A stretch of 64,000 bases of DNA from Penicillium oxalicum (Eukaryota; Ascomycota; Eurotiomycetes; Eurotiales; Aspergillaceae), in the NCBI RefSeq assembly GCF_001723175.1, contig NC_064650.1, positions 4,588,001-4,652,000 on the forward strand, given 5' to 3'. The notes under the pieces are model-generated. The model was not told the DNA's origin and searched no databases. It saw nothing but the letters and a program-made list of their open reading frames with translations. The position numbers were made by a program, and so were the translations under genes. This document shows positions 22,401-35,036 of the stretch, piece after piece (position 1 is the stretch's first letter; every line of letters begins with the position of its first letter).

Positions 22401-25400
22401 AAATAACGACCTTTTCCACTTGAAGATGGTGCGAGTCAAGCCAGATTCACCAGAGTTCGATGCAGTGTATGAGGGCGTGGCTATGAATCTTGACATATCT
22501 GTGTCCACAATCAATCTTGTTGTGACTCGGAAGACACTTCTCACGCTTCTCGATTTCATCCTCCTGACCTTCACGAACCCACAACAGGAGAATAGCCAAG
22601 TACCCTCCTCCGACAAGTCTTCAGAGCAAGGTGTTGGCCTCGAGCAAGAACCTCACAGGCTGGCAAGATTCGAATCAAGTCAAATTTGAAGAGTATTGCC
22701 TTGATCCTCAACAATGATGGTGTAAGACTGGCAACTCTTAGTCTAAACACCGCCGACGTCGGTATATTCCTCGTTGGCCGCACCATGAAAATTCAATCCC
22801 GAATCGGTAGCTTGAGTTTGATTGACGACGTCAACTTGGGTGCCAAAAAAGACTCTGACCTTCGACGCCTTCTGACATGAGTAGGGCGACGATTTCGCAG
22901 ATTTCAAATATGAGACGTTTGATCCTGAGACCGATGCGCATCCTGGCTACGACTCCGAAGTTTATCTGAGATCAGGATCCATCAAAATCAACTTCATGGA
23001 AGAACCTTATCGCAAAATCATCAATTTTCTGGTCAAGTTTGGCAAGATGCAGGCCATCTTCAACGCGGCGCGCCAAGCGGCTGCAAACCAAGCAAATCAA
23101 TTGCAAGAGAGTCAGTCTCGCATGCGTCTAGATGTTGAAGTGAAGACTCCCATTCTGGTCTTTCCTCGAGCTATGTCAGAAGATCGATCTACAGACAGCA
23201 TTACTGCATACCTCGGAGAAATTTACGCCAAAAATGAGTTTGTTCCCATGGATGATTCCAAAGACAGCCCCTCTGTCAATGTGATCTCTGCAGGTGTGCG
23301 CAATATTCGCCTGATGTCTCAACTAAATTATGGGGATGGAGTGGTTGAAAATCTTGAAATGATCCAGAAAGTCAACCTAGACTTCAGCATTTGTCATCTT
23401 GAGCACCAAGCTAATAATCCCCGTCCTGATATGGAAATTGAGGGATCCTTGTCGCCGATCAATCTTTGTATCTCACAAAGCCAGCTCAAATTCTTGCTAG
23501 AATTGTCCAAGTCAATTCCAGGGGCATTTGCAACTGACCCCGACCAACAAGAGCTTGATGCAATTGAATCCTTGCCAGACTCTCTGAAGGATGCCGAACT
23601 GGCAGCGCAGTCGTCGACTGTTTCGTCTCAGTCGGGTCATGCCGAATCAGCTCCCAATGTGGACAGCAGCAAGGAAACATGGGTGCGGCTGGACATGATC
23701 TTCAAGGTGGACAGCGTCGGTCTAGAGCTCATTCTGGCCGACGATAAACAGCCCGTTGGTCGTCTAGAGGATGCCAGCCTTTCGAAGTTCTCGCTCAATG
23801 ATACAAGAGTCAAGCTCCGTATGCTGACAGACGGCTCTCTCGAATCAGAGCTCCTGATTCATTCCTTCTCGATCCGTGACAGTCGACAGCAGGACAAGAA
23901 TAAATTCCGAAACATCATGTCCTTGATCAACAATGATGTCCAACAGCAATTTTTGGCAAGCCTTTCAATGTCCCCAGGGCCAGAAAGGCACATCACTGCA
24001 ATTTTGACTATCGATAGTCCTCGCATCATGTTTGCTCTTGACTATCTGTCTGCGCTTCAATCTTTCAGTAACTCTGCATTCGCCTCAGAACCTCCCATTG
24101 AAGCTCTTGAAGAAGAGGAGGAATCGACTGAGGGATCAGAGATGGAATCGGAGGTGGCCCTGTCTGCCGATAACGCGACCGCAGAAGCATCAGCCGCCGG
24201 TGCCCAAGTTGGAACTACAACCATCTCGTTCAGGCTCAACTTGGTAGATGCCCAGGTTATTATGGTGGCCAATCCTGCAATTGCAAACTCTGAAGCCATT
24301 GTGCTGGGGACCAAACAGATTCTCGTTTCCCACCAGAATGTTTCCACATTGCAGATCCAGAAGGTGGGCATGTACTTGTGTCGAATGGACAAGTTTGAGA
24401 ACAGTCGTCTCCGTATTCTGGACGACTTCACGGTTGAGGTCACAGTTGATAGCCGGACACAAGAAAAGACATCTGCCTTGACCTCCATTGAGGTTCATGT
24501 TGAGCCATTGGTCCTTCGACTATCCTTGCGCGATATTCTTATGGCTCTCCAAATCGTTAACAAAGCCTCCGAGATGCGAGCGCAAGGTACTCAGCAACTT
24601 GAAACTGAAGACGCAAAACGGATTACAGATGGAAAGACCAGGGCCCGTTCGGTCAGCAAAGCCTCGTCCACAGTCGCCAGTCGGGGTCGTCGACGTGCAA
24701 GCCAAGTAACAAATCACTTTGATACTCAGGCCACTCCACAAAGTTCAGCTATTGTGAAGCGTGAGGAGTTAGCTGCTAAGATCGATGGAGTCAGGGTCAT
24801 CCTCATCGGTGACTTACATGATTTACCTTTGCTTGACTGGAGTGTCAAAAGATTCAACGTTGATGTACACGATTGGTCATCCACCATCAATATTGACACC
24901 AACTTTGAGACATTTGTCAATGTCTACAACTTCTCCAAGTCCGCTTGGGAGCCATTGATTGAGCCTTGGCAGCTAGGGTTCCATGTGGCAAAAGAAGTTA
25001 ATCCCGATGTCTTTTCCATAGACGCTTTTTCTCACAAGACTATGGAGCTTACTGTGACGTCCGCGACAATTGCTCTTGCATCGAAATCTTTCCAGTTCCT
25101 CAACACTGAAGAGGACGTACTTTCTAAACCCCGAGGCGCAGACGCTCCATACAGAATTCGCAATTACACTGGCTTTGACCTCAGCGTTTGGGCTGATACC
25201 AATGCAGGTGATGAGGGACCTGCAGCGAAACTCAGTGATGGAGAGGAATACCCCTGGCGGTTTGAGGAGTCTACGGCTGTCCGCGAGACCCTGACACCCG
25301 AGGGTCATGGTGGTATTGTGGGGGTCAAGTTAGAGGGAAGTGGATTCGAGAGCATCAACCGCATCCCTGTTGTGCGTGAAGGCGAGGCCATCTATAGCCT

Positions 25401-28400
25401 GAAGCCAAAGCGTGATAATGTGCTCCACAGGCTTCTCGTGGAAGTCAAACTCGGGGCAGACAACGTGAAGTATATCACGTTCCGATCACCGTTGCTCGTG
25501 GAGAACAACACTCAAATACCCGTTGAACTGGGGGTCTTCAGTCCAAACGATGGTCATCTCCTAAAGATTGAGAAGGTGCTTCCGGGCGATGCACGACCTG
25601 CGCCTGTTGGCGCGGCTTACATGCATTCGCTGGTCATCAGACCCGATCAAGGTTTTGGATATGACTGGTCGAACGAACAGCTTTTCTGGAAAGATCTTTT
25701 GAAACGGCCAACACGAACCGTCAAGTGCATTAGTGAAACCGCTCAACAATCACCCCCCTTCTACTTCCAGGTCAATGCTTCTTACAATAAGAAGGATTCT
25801 TTGACCAGCTCGTACCCTTACATGCGAGTTCGGATATTTGCCCCCGTGGAGATTCAAAATCTCCTTCCTTTCGATTTCAAGTACCGCATCTACGACAAGA
25901 ACACCAAGAAAGACTGGACGAACTTTTTGAGGAAGGGCGGCGTCAGCCCCGTTCACGTTGTTGAACTGTCTCATTTGCTCCTACTCAGTATTGATTTGGA
26001 AGACACTGTCTACAAACAAAGTGAATTCGCAATTGTCAACGGCAACTCTCAAGATTACCGGAGAGAGCACATACTCACATTGAAGGATGACCAAGGCCTT
26101 CAGCTGAAATTGCGGCTTCATTACTTCAATATTCCTGAAAGTGGTGGCGCGTTCAAGGTGTCTGTGTACAGTCCCTATGTGATTCTCAACAAGACCGGAC
26201 TGCCCATGGACATTCAGAGCAAGGGTTTCCTTCAGTCTGCTCGCACCGCTGCCGGGCAAGGACTCCGAGTGGATCCCAGAGACGGCGGTCGCGCGTTGCC
26301 TTATATGTATTCGTACAGCAGTGACGACCAGAAGAATCGGTCCATCCTCAAGATTGGAGATTCCGCCTGGAGCAAACCGCAGAGTTTCGAAGCCATCGGA
26401 AGCACCTTTGAAGTAATCTTCCCCGACAGACAGGGCATGTCCGAATTCCATTCCGGCTTTTCGGTGACCGAAGGTGATGGAAAGTACAAGTTGACCAAGG
26501 TTGTTACTATCACTCCGCGATTCATTTTGAAGAGCAAGCTGAACGAGGATCTTTTGGTCCGAGAACCCGGCTCGTCAAATGTGATTCAGATTGGTAGCGG
26601 TGAGCTCGTGCCGCTGCATTTCCTTCGCCAGGTGTCAGAGAAGCAGCTGTGTCTTTGCTTCCCAGGAGTGAACAACCAGTGGTCATCTCCTTTCAACATT
26701 GCAGACGTAGGCACGGTCCACGTCAAGCTGGCCAAGGCAAACCAGCGTCAGAAACTTGTCAAGATCGACGTCATTCTTGAAGATGCCACCATCTTCCTGC
26801 ATCTCAGTATCGAGAATCGCAACTGGCCATACTCCATGCGTAACGAGAGTGACATGGAGTTTATCTTCTTTCAAGCTAACCCGTATGTGGAGGATGATGA
26901 GGTCGATCGATCGAGCGGCTGGCGGCCCATTCGGTATCGGCTTCCACCGCGGAGCATTATGCCTTATGCTTGGGATTATCCGGCGACGAAGAACAAGTCT
27001 CTCGTCCTCACATGCCAGGGCAAAGAGAGACATATCAAAATCGCCGAAATTGGCAATCTCATTCCCATGCGAATCCCGCCATCGAGACCCGGCGAGTACC
27101 AGAAGATTATTGATATCAACATTGTGGCCAACGGACCTACCCAGAGTCTTGTCTTGTCCAACTTCAAACCTTCGAAGAGTCTTTATAAACAACAGAAAGG
27201 CCAATCATCCCAGAACAGCGTGACCGCCGGATTCGAAGTGAGGGAGATGAACTCCGACGTGACTTTCAAGGCCCAGCTCCGCCTTGGGGGAATTGGTATC
27301 TCGCTGATCAACCAAAAGATGAGGGAGCTACTCTACATGACATTCCGGGAAATTGAGATCAAATTCCGCGAGTCGAGAGTCTACCAGACCCTCAACACTT
27401 CTATTAAATGGATACAGATTGACAATCAACTGTACGGTGGCATTTTCCCGATGCTGTTGTATCCTAGTGTGGTTCCGAAGACCGGGAAAGAGATGGAGGC
27501 ACACCCAATTTTCCACGCAATGATCACTCGGGTTAAGGACGATTCCTATGGTGTTCTTTACATCAAGTACGCGACCCTTTTGTTGCAACAGATGACACTC
27601 GAGGTCGATGAAGATTTTATCCTCGCTCTTCTTGACTTTGCAAAGGTGCCTGGTGCTTCATGGTCTGAACCTCAAGAGGGCCAGCTCTGTGACGGAGCAT
27701 TCAATATCCCGGAACCCCAGCAGAATTATGCCGGTCAGGATGTTTACTTCGAGCTTCTTCACTTGCAGCCCATGCAACTAGACATTTCGTTCATGCGAAC
27801 AGAGCGAATCAATGTCGAAGACACAATGCAGCCTTCCAATCCTTTGATGTTCGTCGTCAATGTCATGACGATGTCGATGGGCAACGTAAATGACGCGCCA
27901 GTTCGGTTGAATGCTCTCATGTTGGAAAACGCTAGAGTGTCTTTTGGAAGGCTGGTCAGCAACATTCAGGCTCATTACACGCAAGAGTTCGTCCGTCAAG
28001 TTCATGTGATTCTTGGATCCGCAGATTTCATCGGCAACCCTGTTGGCCTGTTCAACAACATCAGCTCCGGTGTCGCCGACATCTTCTACGAACCATATCA
28101 AGGACTTGTCATGACCGATCGGCCGCAAGAGCTGGGCTATGGTATCGCGAAGGGAGCTACAAGCTTTGTCAAGAAGTCTGTATTTGGGTTCTCTGACAGC
28201 ATGGCCAAGTTCACTGGCAGTATGTCTAAGGGGCTTGCAGCGGCCACTTTGGACAAAGAATTCCAAGACCAGCGCCGCATGTCGAAGTCGCGCAACCGCC
28301 CGAAGCACGCACTCTATGGTATCACAGCGGGTGGTAATGCCTTTGCTACTAGCTTGGCTAGTGGAATTGGCGGTCTAGCTCGCCATCCACTACAAGGAGC

Positions 28401-29024
28401 TGAGAAAGAGGGTGTGGCAGGCTTCATTAAGGGCGTCGGAAAGGGATTCTTGGGATTGGCAACTAAGCCCGCCATTGGTGCCTTTGATCTCGCGTCCAAT
28501 CTTGCCGAGGGTGTACGCAATACAACTACCGTCTTCGACGCTGAGGGTCTTGACCGCGTCCGGTTGACCCGGTTCATTGGCACTGATGGTATCGTGCGCC
28601 CGTATTCGCAGCGGGAAGCTCTCGGGCAGTTCTGGCTCAAGACCACCGATGATGGCAAGTACTTCAACGAGGACTACATTGCCCACTTGGAGCTTCCTGG
28701 GCGAGACATGTTGGTCCTCTTGACCTACGCACGGATCATGCTCGTTCGCACGAAGAAGCTCTACACTGAGTGGGATATCCGGCTCACGGATATTCAAACT
28801 ATCTCCAAGGAACGCACTGGTATGAGCATCACCCTCAAGGGTGGTGCAAATGGACCGTTCATTCCCGTTCAGGACGAGAGCTCCCGGAACTGGTTGTACA
28901 AACAGATTGCCATTGGTAAGTCCCATCCTATTCCCAAACATTAAAACCTTCAATCCTTGTTTAGAACTTTTACTAATCCTCTCCAGCGGTCAATGCCTTT
29001 AATGAAAAGTACAATCGAGGATAG
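19465..29024 (+). CDS. vps13: Vps13, bridge-like lipid-transfer protein (one unresolved frame break)
   Basis: Very large protein (about 3,130 residues) that moves phospholipids at membrane contact sites (endosome, mitochondrion, vacuole) and acts in prospore or autophagic membrane growth. It starts with the conserved chorein-N sequence MLEGVVANLLNRFLGIYVKN. Later parts include the VAB/SHR-BD region (about residues 1950-2370), the amphipathic ATG2-like C-terminal region with FYEPYQGLVMTDRP (near 2854) and a terminal PH-like domain (about 3037-3134). Exons: 19465-22599; intron 22600-22658 (59 bp, GTACCC...CACAG) restores frame into AGKIRIKSNLKSIALILN; a second break follows at 22878-22884; the rest runs to 28915; intron 28916-28986 (GTAAGT); last exon 28987-29024. 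Between the frames, TGA and TAG occur back to back with GTAG, discussed under findings. Confidence 0.9.
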
Positions 29025-29946
29025 ACGGCAGGGGGTACATTCTAGTAATGATGTGACGACATACTTATTTTTTCTCTTCCAATTCCTTGTTATTCTTTCT
29101 AAACTTCCCTTCCCTGTACTAGCGCGAGCATGTCATGATAACAAATGAGAGACTTTTTTTCAATTCGACCACACTTCATAAGAATATCCTTGTTTGCAAG
29201 TAATCAATGGGGTTTGGTCCAAATATGCACTGCCTCCCCCCCTCCCCCAACCTGACCATCGACGTCAATTGAAATCAGCCGTTCATTTGACGACCCATCA
29301 ATGACTCGATTGGGCCGCATAGCTACCTAGGTGAATGGTTCAGATCAAAAACTTCCAATGCAGGTAGGATTTGTCTCAAGAGATTGCCGGCACTGTTACC
29401 CATGGGCAACTTATCTTACTGGGACTATGCACTCGAATGATGAGGACTCGGAAAAAAAAAAACTTCGCATAATTGTGCCCATGTATTCTACAAAGTTAAC
29501 AGGGGCAGGAATTATGGTTGGAAGGTATTCTTGGAATGTTGAAAGCGTCCATTTCAAGGAGAAGAAGCAAAAGCGAGGTAGCCGATGCAGCCCCGCATCA
29601 TATGAGCAATCCGTGACTGGAAAAAAAGAAAGGAAAGAAAAAACTGAGCCACGAAGCAAAAAAGATGAAAAAGACATGAGCAGAAAGGAAATATTTGTCT
29701 AGAAAGTGTGAGTAAGATATGCCATCGAAACAAAAAAAAATCGATTTGCTTGATCAGGGGTCAAGCACAAGAAAAAGTCAAGTATGAGCTCCTCCCAACG
29801 CCGACGGAAAGATGAGTCCCCCATATGTAAGACGGGTATGAATACTAGATACATGAAATGAAACAGAAAAAAGAAAATTCCCCTCATGTTTTCAAGCATG
29901 GAGGCGGGAAAGAAAGAAAGGGAAGAAAGAAAGAAAAAAAAATGGT
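29025..29946. other. Convergent intergenic region between vps13 and DUF3405 gene
   Basis: 922 bp between convergent stop codons, A/T-tract rich with several oligo-A and oligo-T runs, consistent with two 3' UTRs. No further gene was recognised. Confidence 0.5.
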
Positions 29947-32329
29947 TCAAGGAACGGCCTTATCCGGACCAAACCGGTACTCGGTGTTTTTGATTGTGTG
30001 AAGGAACATGGATGGGAAGCAGTGACGTCCATACTGAGCTTCGGAAGCCTAGAGGTTTTATCAAAAGTGGTTAGCAAAGGGGATCTGACGGTCATATCAA
30101 ACGCTTGAGCGTCGCATGCTGAGCTGACTGGCCTGCGTGACATACCTTGGTGCTGCCCTTGTTGTCGGTCGTCTTGTATCCGAGCCATCGCCTGTATAGG
30201 TCTTCGGCGGTGAACGTCGTGAACATGTAAGAGAGTCGGTACATGATGTGGTCGTACAGGTGGTCCCAGTTCCAGATACTGTCGTGACCGCCATTGATAT
30301 TGTCCGGGCTGCCGCGGTTATAGATCCGAGCAAGCTCCTGCGGTGTCCACTGCCCATCTGCGTAGATAGGGTGAGGAACGTGAACGGCCTTCAGGCCGTG
30401 GAAAAGGCACCACGAAACTCCGGACATCTCAGAGGCGAGTCCGAGTCCGCGAGTTGCCTGTGCCTGGTGCATGAGGCCAAGCAAGCGTTTTGAGTATCGG
30501 CCCATGGTAATGACCGCAGCGCGACGAGGCGTTTCCAGGCCATTCTTGAAATTCCAGATTTTGTCGGGGAATGTCCAGGTAGTTTCCTTGGGGTTGAAGA
30601 CGGGAAGGAAAGTAATCATGTCCGCCTCCTCGCCCACACCCCAGCTAAAGTTGTCCTCGTCGGGAGATTGCGTCGGGGGCTCGGGGCCTAATGGTCGGAT
30701 CCCTGTGCCCAAGACCGGGCCCCAGACGGTGTTCTTGGATAGTCCTTCCAAACTGTGGTTCGTCATATCCATAAATTCTTGCCAAGGACCGTGGGCGCCA
30801 GGAGTGTAAAAGTACGCGTTTCGCTCCCAGAGGTACTTGCGCGGCTGTTCTCTCGCGAAAGAAATGGCTTTGTCCAAGAATTGATACACATTGCCAGTGT
30901 GACGACCGTCCATCTCAAACTGCCAGTAATAGTCGAATTGTGGGTATAGCTGAGCGAAGATCTGAATCGGTTGGTGGTGCTGGAGAACCGGGCTGGAAGG
31001 TGATGTCAGTAAACCATGCCTGGAATGGGTGCAGATGCGATTTGGGATTCAGCTAGTCAAGTCCTTACGTGTGCTCTTCAATCTTGGGATACCATGCCTC
31101 CAACAGCTTCGTGTTGAAGAACAGGGCCATGTTCCGGAACTCGGGCGGAATCGTCTCACGCAGATCGTGCACAGTCTGGGGGTCAGAGAACAGCGGCAGG
31201 GCGTCATCCTTGACGTGAACCAGCAGGAATACTTCGTACTCGCCACCAGAATGCAGGGAAAGTTCCATAATCATCGCCCGGAGATACTCTCGGTGATTGG
31301 GAGTCCACAACATGCTATGCCACGAACGGATCAGGACGGCCGAACGAGCATGATATTGCTTCATTCCGGTGTCCGCAGACTCTGCGTTGTCAGCTGGATG
31401 AGAAGAGGGGGTAGATTCAAAGGCGAGCGGACCCCGCGCAGCCGGGCTGGCGGTGCCATGAGGCTTGTATCGGTCGGCATTTCTCTCGAAGCATTGATTC
31501 TGAAGCGCATTCCAGTCCACATTGTCCCACTGGACGGGCTCTGGTCGCTGGAAGCCGGGGATCTCGTCGTCGTTATCGGCGCCATAGCCGTAGGCTCCGA
31601 AGCGGGAGAAGCGATCCGTACAGACATCACGATCCAGGCCCATGGCCTCGTGGGAACCGAATTTGGGATCAGGGAAAGAGATCTGGTTGCCCTTGTAGAC
31701 CAGCATCATATCTTCGGGGCGTGTGCGATCTAGATCGCGACCCCGGGGTCCCATGCAGGGCTTGAAAGCGCCGTGATACTTCTTCTTCCATTCCCTGCTG
31801 TTATAATCCGGGTATGGGTCGTAGATCACCGGGAGAGGGTGCTTGCCCTCTGGGGATTGAGAGCTCGTCAGGGTCCGGGTGCCGCCCACATAGAAATTCT
31901 CATCTCTGATCGGGGGAAAGTTGATGGTCAGTTGAGCTGTACACCTGCGTGTGGCACTCCACGGAGGGGGTCATGTAACCAAACGCACCTCACATTGTGG
32001 GCATTGCCCATATCATCAGCAGCCACATCCGGTGCCGGTGCGGCGTTCTCGGTGGGTGAATTATGATTCACTGGCTGTCGATACTGGCCTGGTCGGAGGA
32101 CAGGCGGATGGGAGAGACTGTCCCATCCGGGTGTCAACGCAGAATGCCCGCTGAGCCGGGAGACAGACTCGATGAGGGCAAAGAGGCCAGCGACCACGAT
32201 CAGCACACGCAGCCATCCCGTTGGGCGAGAAGTCATGAAAGTTCTCGATCGAAACGCCGTCATGCCTTTTTGTTGCAGCGTTAGAATTTGGTCCATTGGG
32301 AGCAGACTTGCAGCAGAACCCGGCGACAT
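29947..32329 (-). CDS. DUF3405 family protein, probable Golgi type II membrane protein
   Basis: Member of a fungal family (DUF3405) suspected to be glycosyltransferase-like; the reaction is unknown. Exons in order of transcription: 32329-31989, 31944-31069, 30992-30146 and 30048-29947, giving 721 residues, all in frame. One hydrophobic segment (residues about 39-57, LRVLIVVAGLFALIESV) after a short basic N-terminus suggests a type II signal anchor with a lumenal body. The conserved core includes RSWHSMLWTPNHREYLRAMI, the acidic block YWQFEMDGRHTGN (a candidate metal or substrate site) and MHQAQATRGLGLASEM. The start at 32329 was chosen for its GCCATG context; the in-frame ATG at 32263 is a fair alternative. 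The first intron is only 44 bp. Confidence 0.82.
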
Positions 32330-35036
32330 GGCGATTTCATAGCCTGCGGGCCGAAAGCGTTGCGTTGGACTCGCTGTGGTGAGCGTCAAATCTCCAATCG
32401 ACACGAGGAAGCGGGCACGTTGGAGGCTCAAGAGGAGAAGAGAAAAAGGAAACGGGCACGAGGAAGTCGGTGATGAGATGTGGAGGCGAAGATTCAGGGG
32501 AGGTCCAACGTTTAGTGCTTTCCCCCCCCCCCCCAAAAAATGAATAAAAAGAAAATCAAATAATCCAAATCAGAGGGATAAGGATGAGCAAATTTAGGAC
32601 TGTACACTTGTCCAGTATCTCGCAGTAATTGTGTGGTCATCCCCATCGCACGGGAACGCCTCTGACGGGACAACCTGCTTTTACCCCATCGCTACCTTTT
32701 TGTCTACATGCTGAGAGTCACGCCTTCCGACTTCAATCGCCCTCGTCCGCGCATACTCGTTGCCCTGAATGGCCCGCTATCAATATGCTAGTATGCATGG
32801 TATCGCGGGTGGGATTTGATGGTCAGTGATTGCTCCCACATGGAGTGGATTCGACCCCATCGCCAGCGATAGAAGAGGAAAAGCGTGAGACTGGAACGGT
32901 GGAAAAGGAGCCGATCCCACCTGAAGAGGTAATTGGGTGCAGGTGGACCGTGGACCGTGGGCCGTGAGCCGTACGTCGCCAGCAGTGCCACTGTGGACAC
33001 TGAACTGGAACGGGGGCCCTCTTTCAGCCCCTGAGCTGTCGGTAGAAAGGACGAGAAAACTTTGGGACGACTCTTCATCGGGGACTTTCTCCCCTGAGTT
33101 GCAGGATTCTCGAGTTGTTCAATTGTTCACATTTGTGTGAGACAAGGCTTGGCGGTCGGAGCCTTGGGGGTCTTTTTTGGTTGTGTCGGTGGCAAAGCAT
33201 CACTGGTGTGCTCGACCCATGATAGAGCCTCGGGTAGCCACTGGAATACGTTCATGGTGGCCCTATAAGGACTTTTGAGGAGGGGCACGAATGCCCACCC
33301 AACAACAGATGAGCATCAGGGGATTTATGAACCCCCATCCACTCTGTACGGTGATGCATATCTTTGGAAGAGGCCCGTGGGGAGGCCCCGATAACGTGTC
33401 GAACCCTTTCTGAGTTGGGAGAGGCGCAAATCGTCTGGGGGCCAAATCCGATAGCGTCTGCGCAGTGTCCACTGCCCAGTGCCCACACTGCCCACGAGGT
33501 GATGATGGAGAACTTTCTAAGCGGGAGGTCTGGACCGTTGAATTGGCCAAACGATACCAGAAACCGCCTGGGTAGATCAAACTGGATGAGTGAGGCCCTT
33601 TCAACAGCTAGCTTTCAAGCTCAGACTGGACTTTTGGGGGGGGGGAGGCAGTTCGAGGCATATTGTCCTGGCTCAAAGCCTTTTCCGCGTGGCGGACAGC
33701 CTTCAGACCAGTGTTTCGTGAAATAGCGTGCTCAGCCAATCACTTTCGAGGATGCTAACGTCAATGTCGGAGAGAAAACACAAAAGGGGGAAGATCGGTT
33801 GCGGGAGGTACCGGTGCCCGTCATCCATCGATTGCGGCACCGGTGGTGACATATTCGATAGGATGCACCCGACGGAATAGCAAGGTGTTTGAGTGATATC
33901 ATTCACTGAGGATTGCCCGAATCCATGTGCGCGATGAAGGACCGGGGGGTGTCATCAAGGGAGATGAGAAGGGACGATCTCAGTTCCATCGTGACCGGTA
34001 GGTGATGGTCACCTGTCTGTTCACACGTGCTCCCTAAACAACTCTATTGATATATCCTCGAGTGCAGTGGGTACTTACATACTCTGTGCTCAGGTGCTGT
34101 GTACTTGATCATATCAGCCTACTGGTATATACTACGTAGTTGATACTACATGGACAAAAAGGATGGAGTCCGGACCTTTCTGCGATCGTGATGCATGTAT
34201 GTATTGCAATGCCATTCGTCATGTCGAAATGATCTGGAAAGCTTCGAGACTTCGAGACTTCGATCCATCTGTTTCAGATAGCATGTGATACATAGCCTGG
34301 TCGTCCGTGAGCTGCCCAGGTGGATCCCGCCCGGTGCCGAGAAATGTACTCGATACATCAAATGTGCAGTTGAGGAGCAAAGCCTATTTTCGTGATCCAA
34401 TACTACCTACGTCAATGATTATTCTTCATTCCAGCCCGTACTGACGGGCTCACTCCAAGATAACGGGAATTCATCCGATATCCTAGTCCACGTGTTCTGT
34501 CATTCCCAGAGTGGGCAATCGAGCAATACATTCATACCAATCCATGGAACTCGTGCACCGATTACGAAAACGCTCATACAGACACCAGGCCCTGAATCTC
34601 TCTCATGTGAGCGACATACCCAGCATGTCTGGCTACACTCGGATGACCAGGTTGTCATCGACAAACATCCATAGATACTTACGGAACTCACCCGCCTATA
34701 CGCCTCATCCGAGCCGCTTCATCAATGGCCGCCCGTCTAAAACCTAGGAACGCTACAGGGCGGCACGCGAGTTCAATAGCCGAATGTTTACAGAGTCAAC
34801 AAAAAAGGTGCAGAATTTATTAGTGCAGCGCATGGTACAGAAAAATCGGTATGCATTGAAAAACAACCCTGAGCCAACCATGCTTTCAGCAGACGCAAAA
34901 AAAAAATCTCGCGCATCAAGAAGCTCCCTTTTACGAAGCCGGTTCTAGAACAAGAAACGGGGCTGAATTTGACTAGGAGTAGAATTGCCAAAGTCGAAAC
35001 GAGGAAAGACATTAAGCAGGTCCACATTAATCCCGC
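32330..35036. other. Intergenic region upstream of DUF3405 gene and downstream of blm10
   Basis: 2.7 kb without a recognisable gene. It holds a C-tract followed by an A-tract near 32522, four near-identical 7-bp units (GTGGACC, GTGGACC, GTGGGCC, GTGAGCC) around 32943-32970, a G-tract near 33636 and a short repeat of CGAGACTT around 34241-34262. The part next to 32330 must contain the DUF3405 promoter. Confidence 0.45.

Noticed and set aside
27778..28308. 176-codon antisense open frame within vps13
   Set aside because: Opposite the highly conserved C-terminal Vps13 region; no domain of its own.
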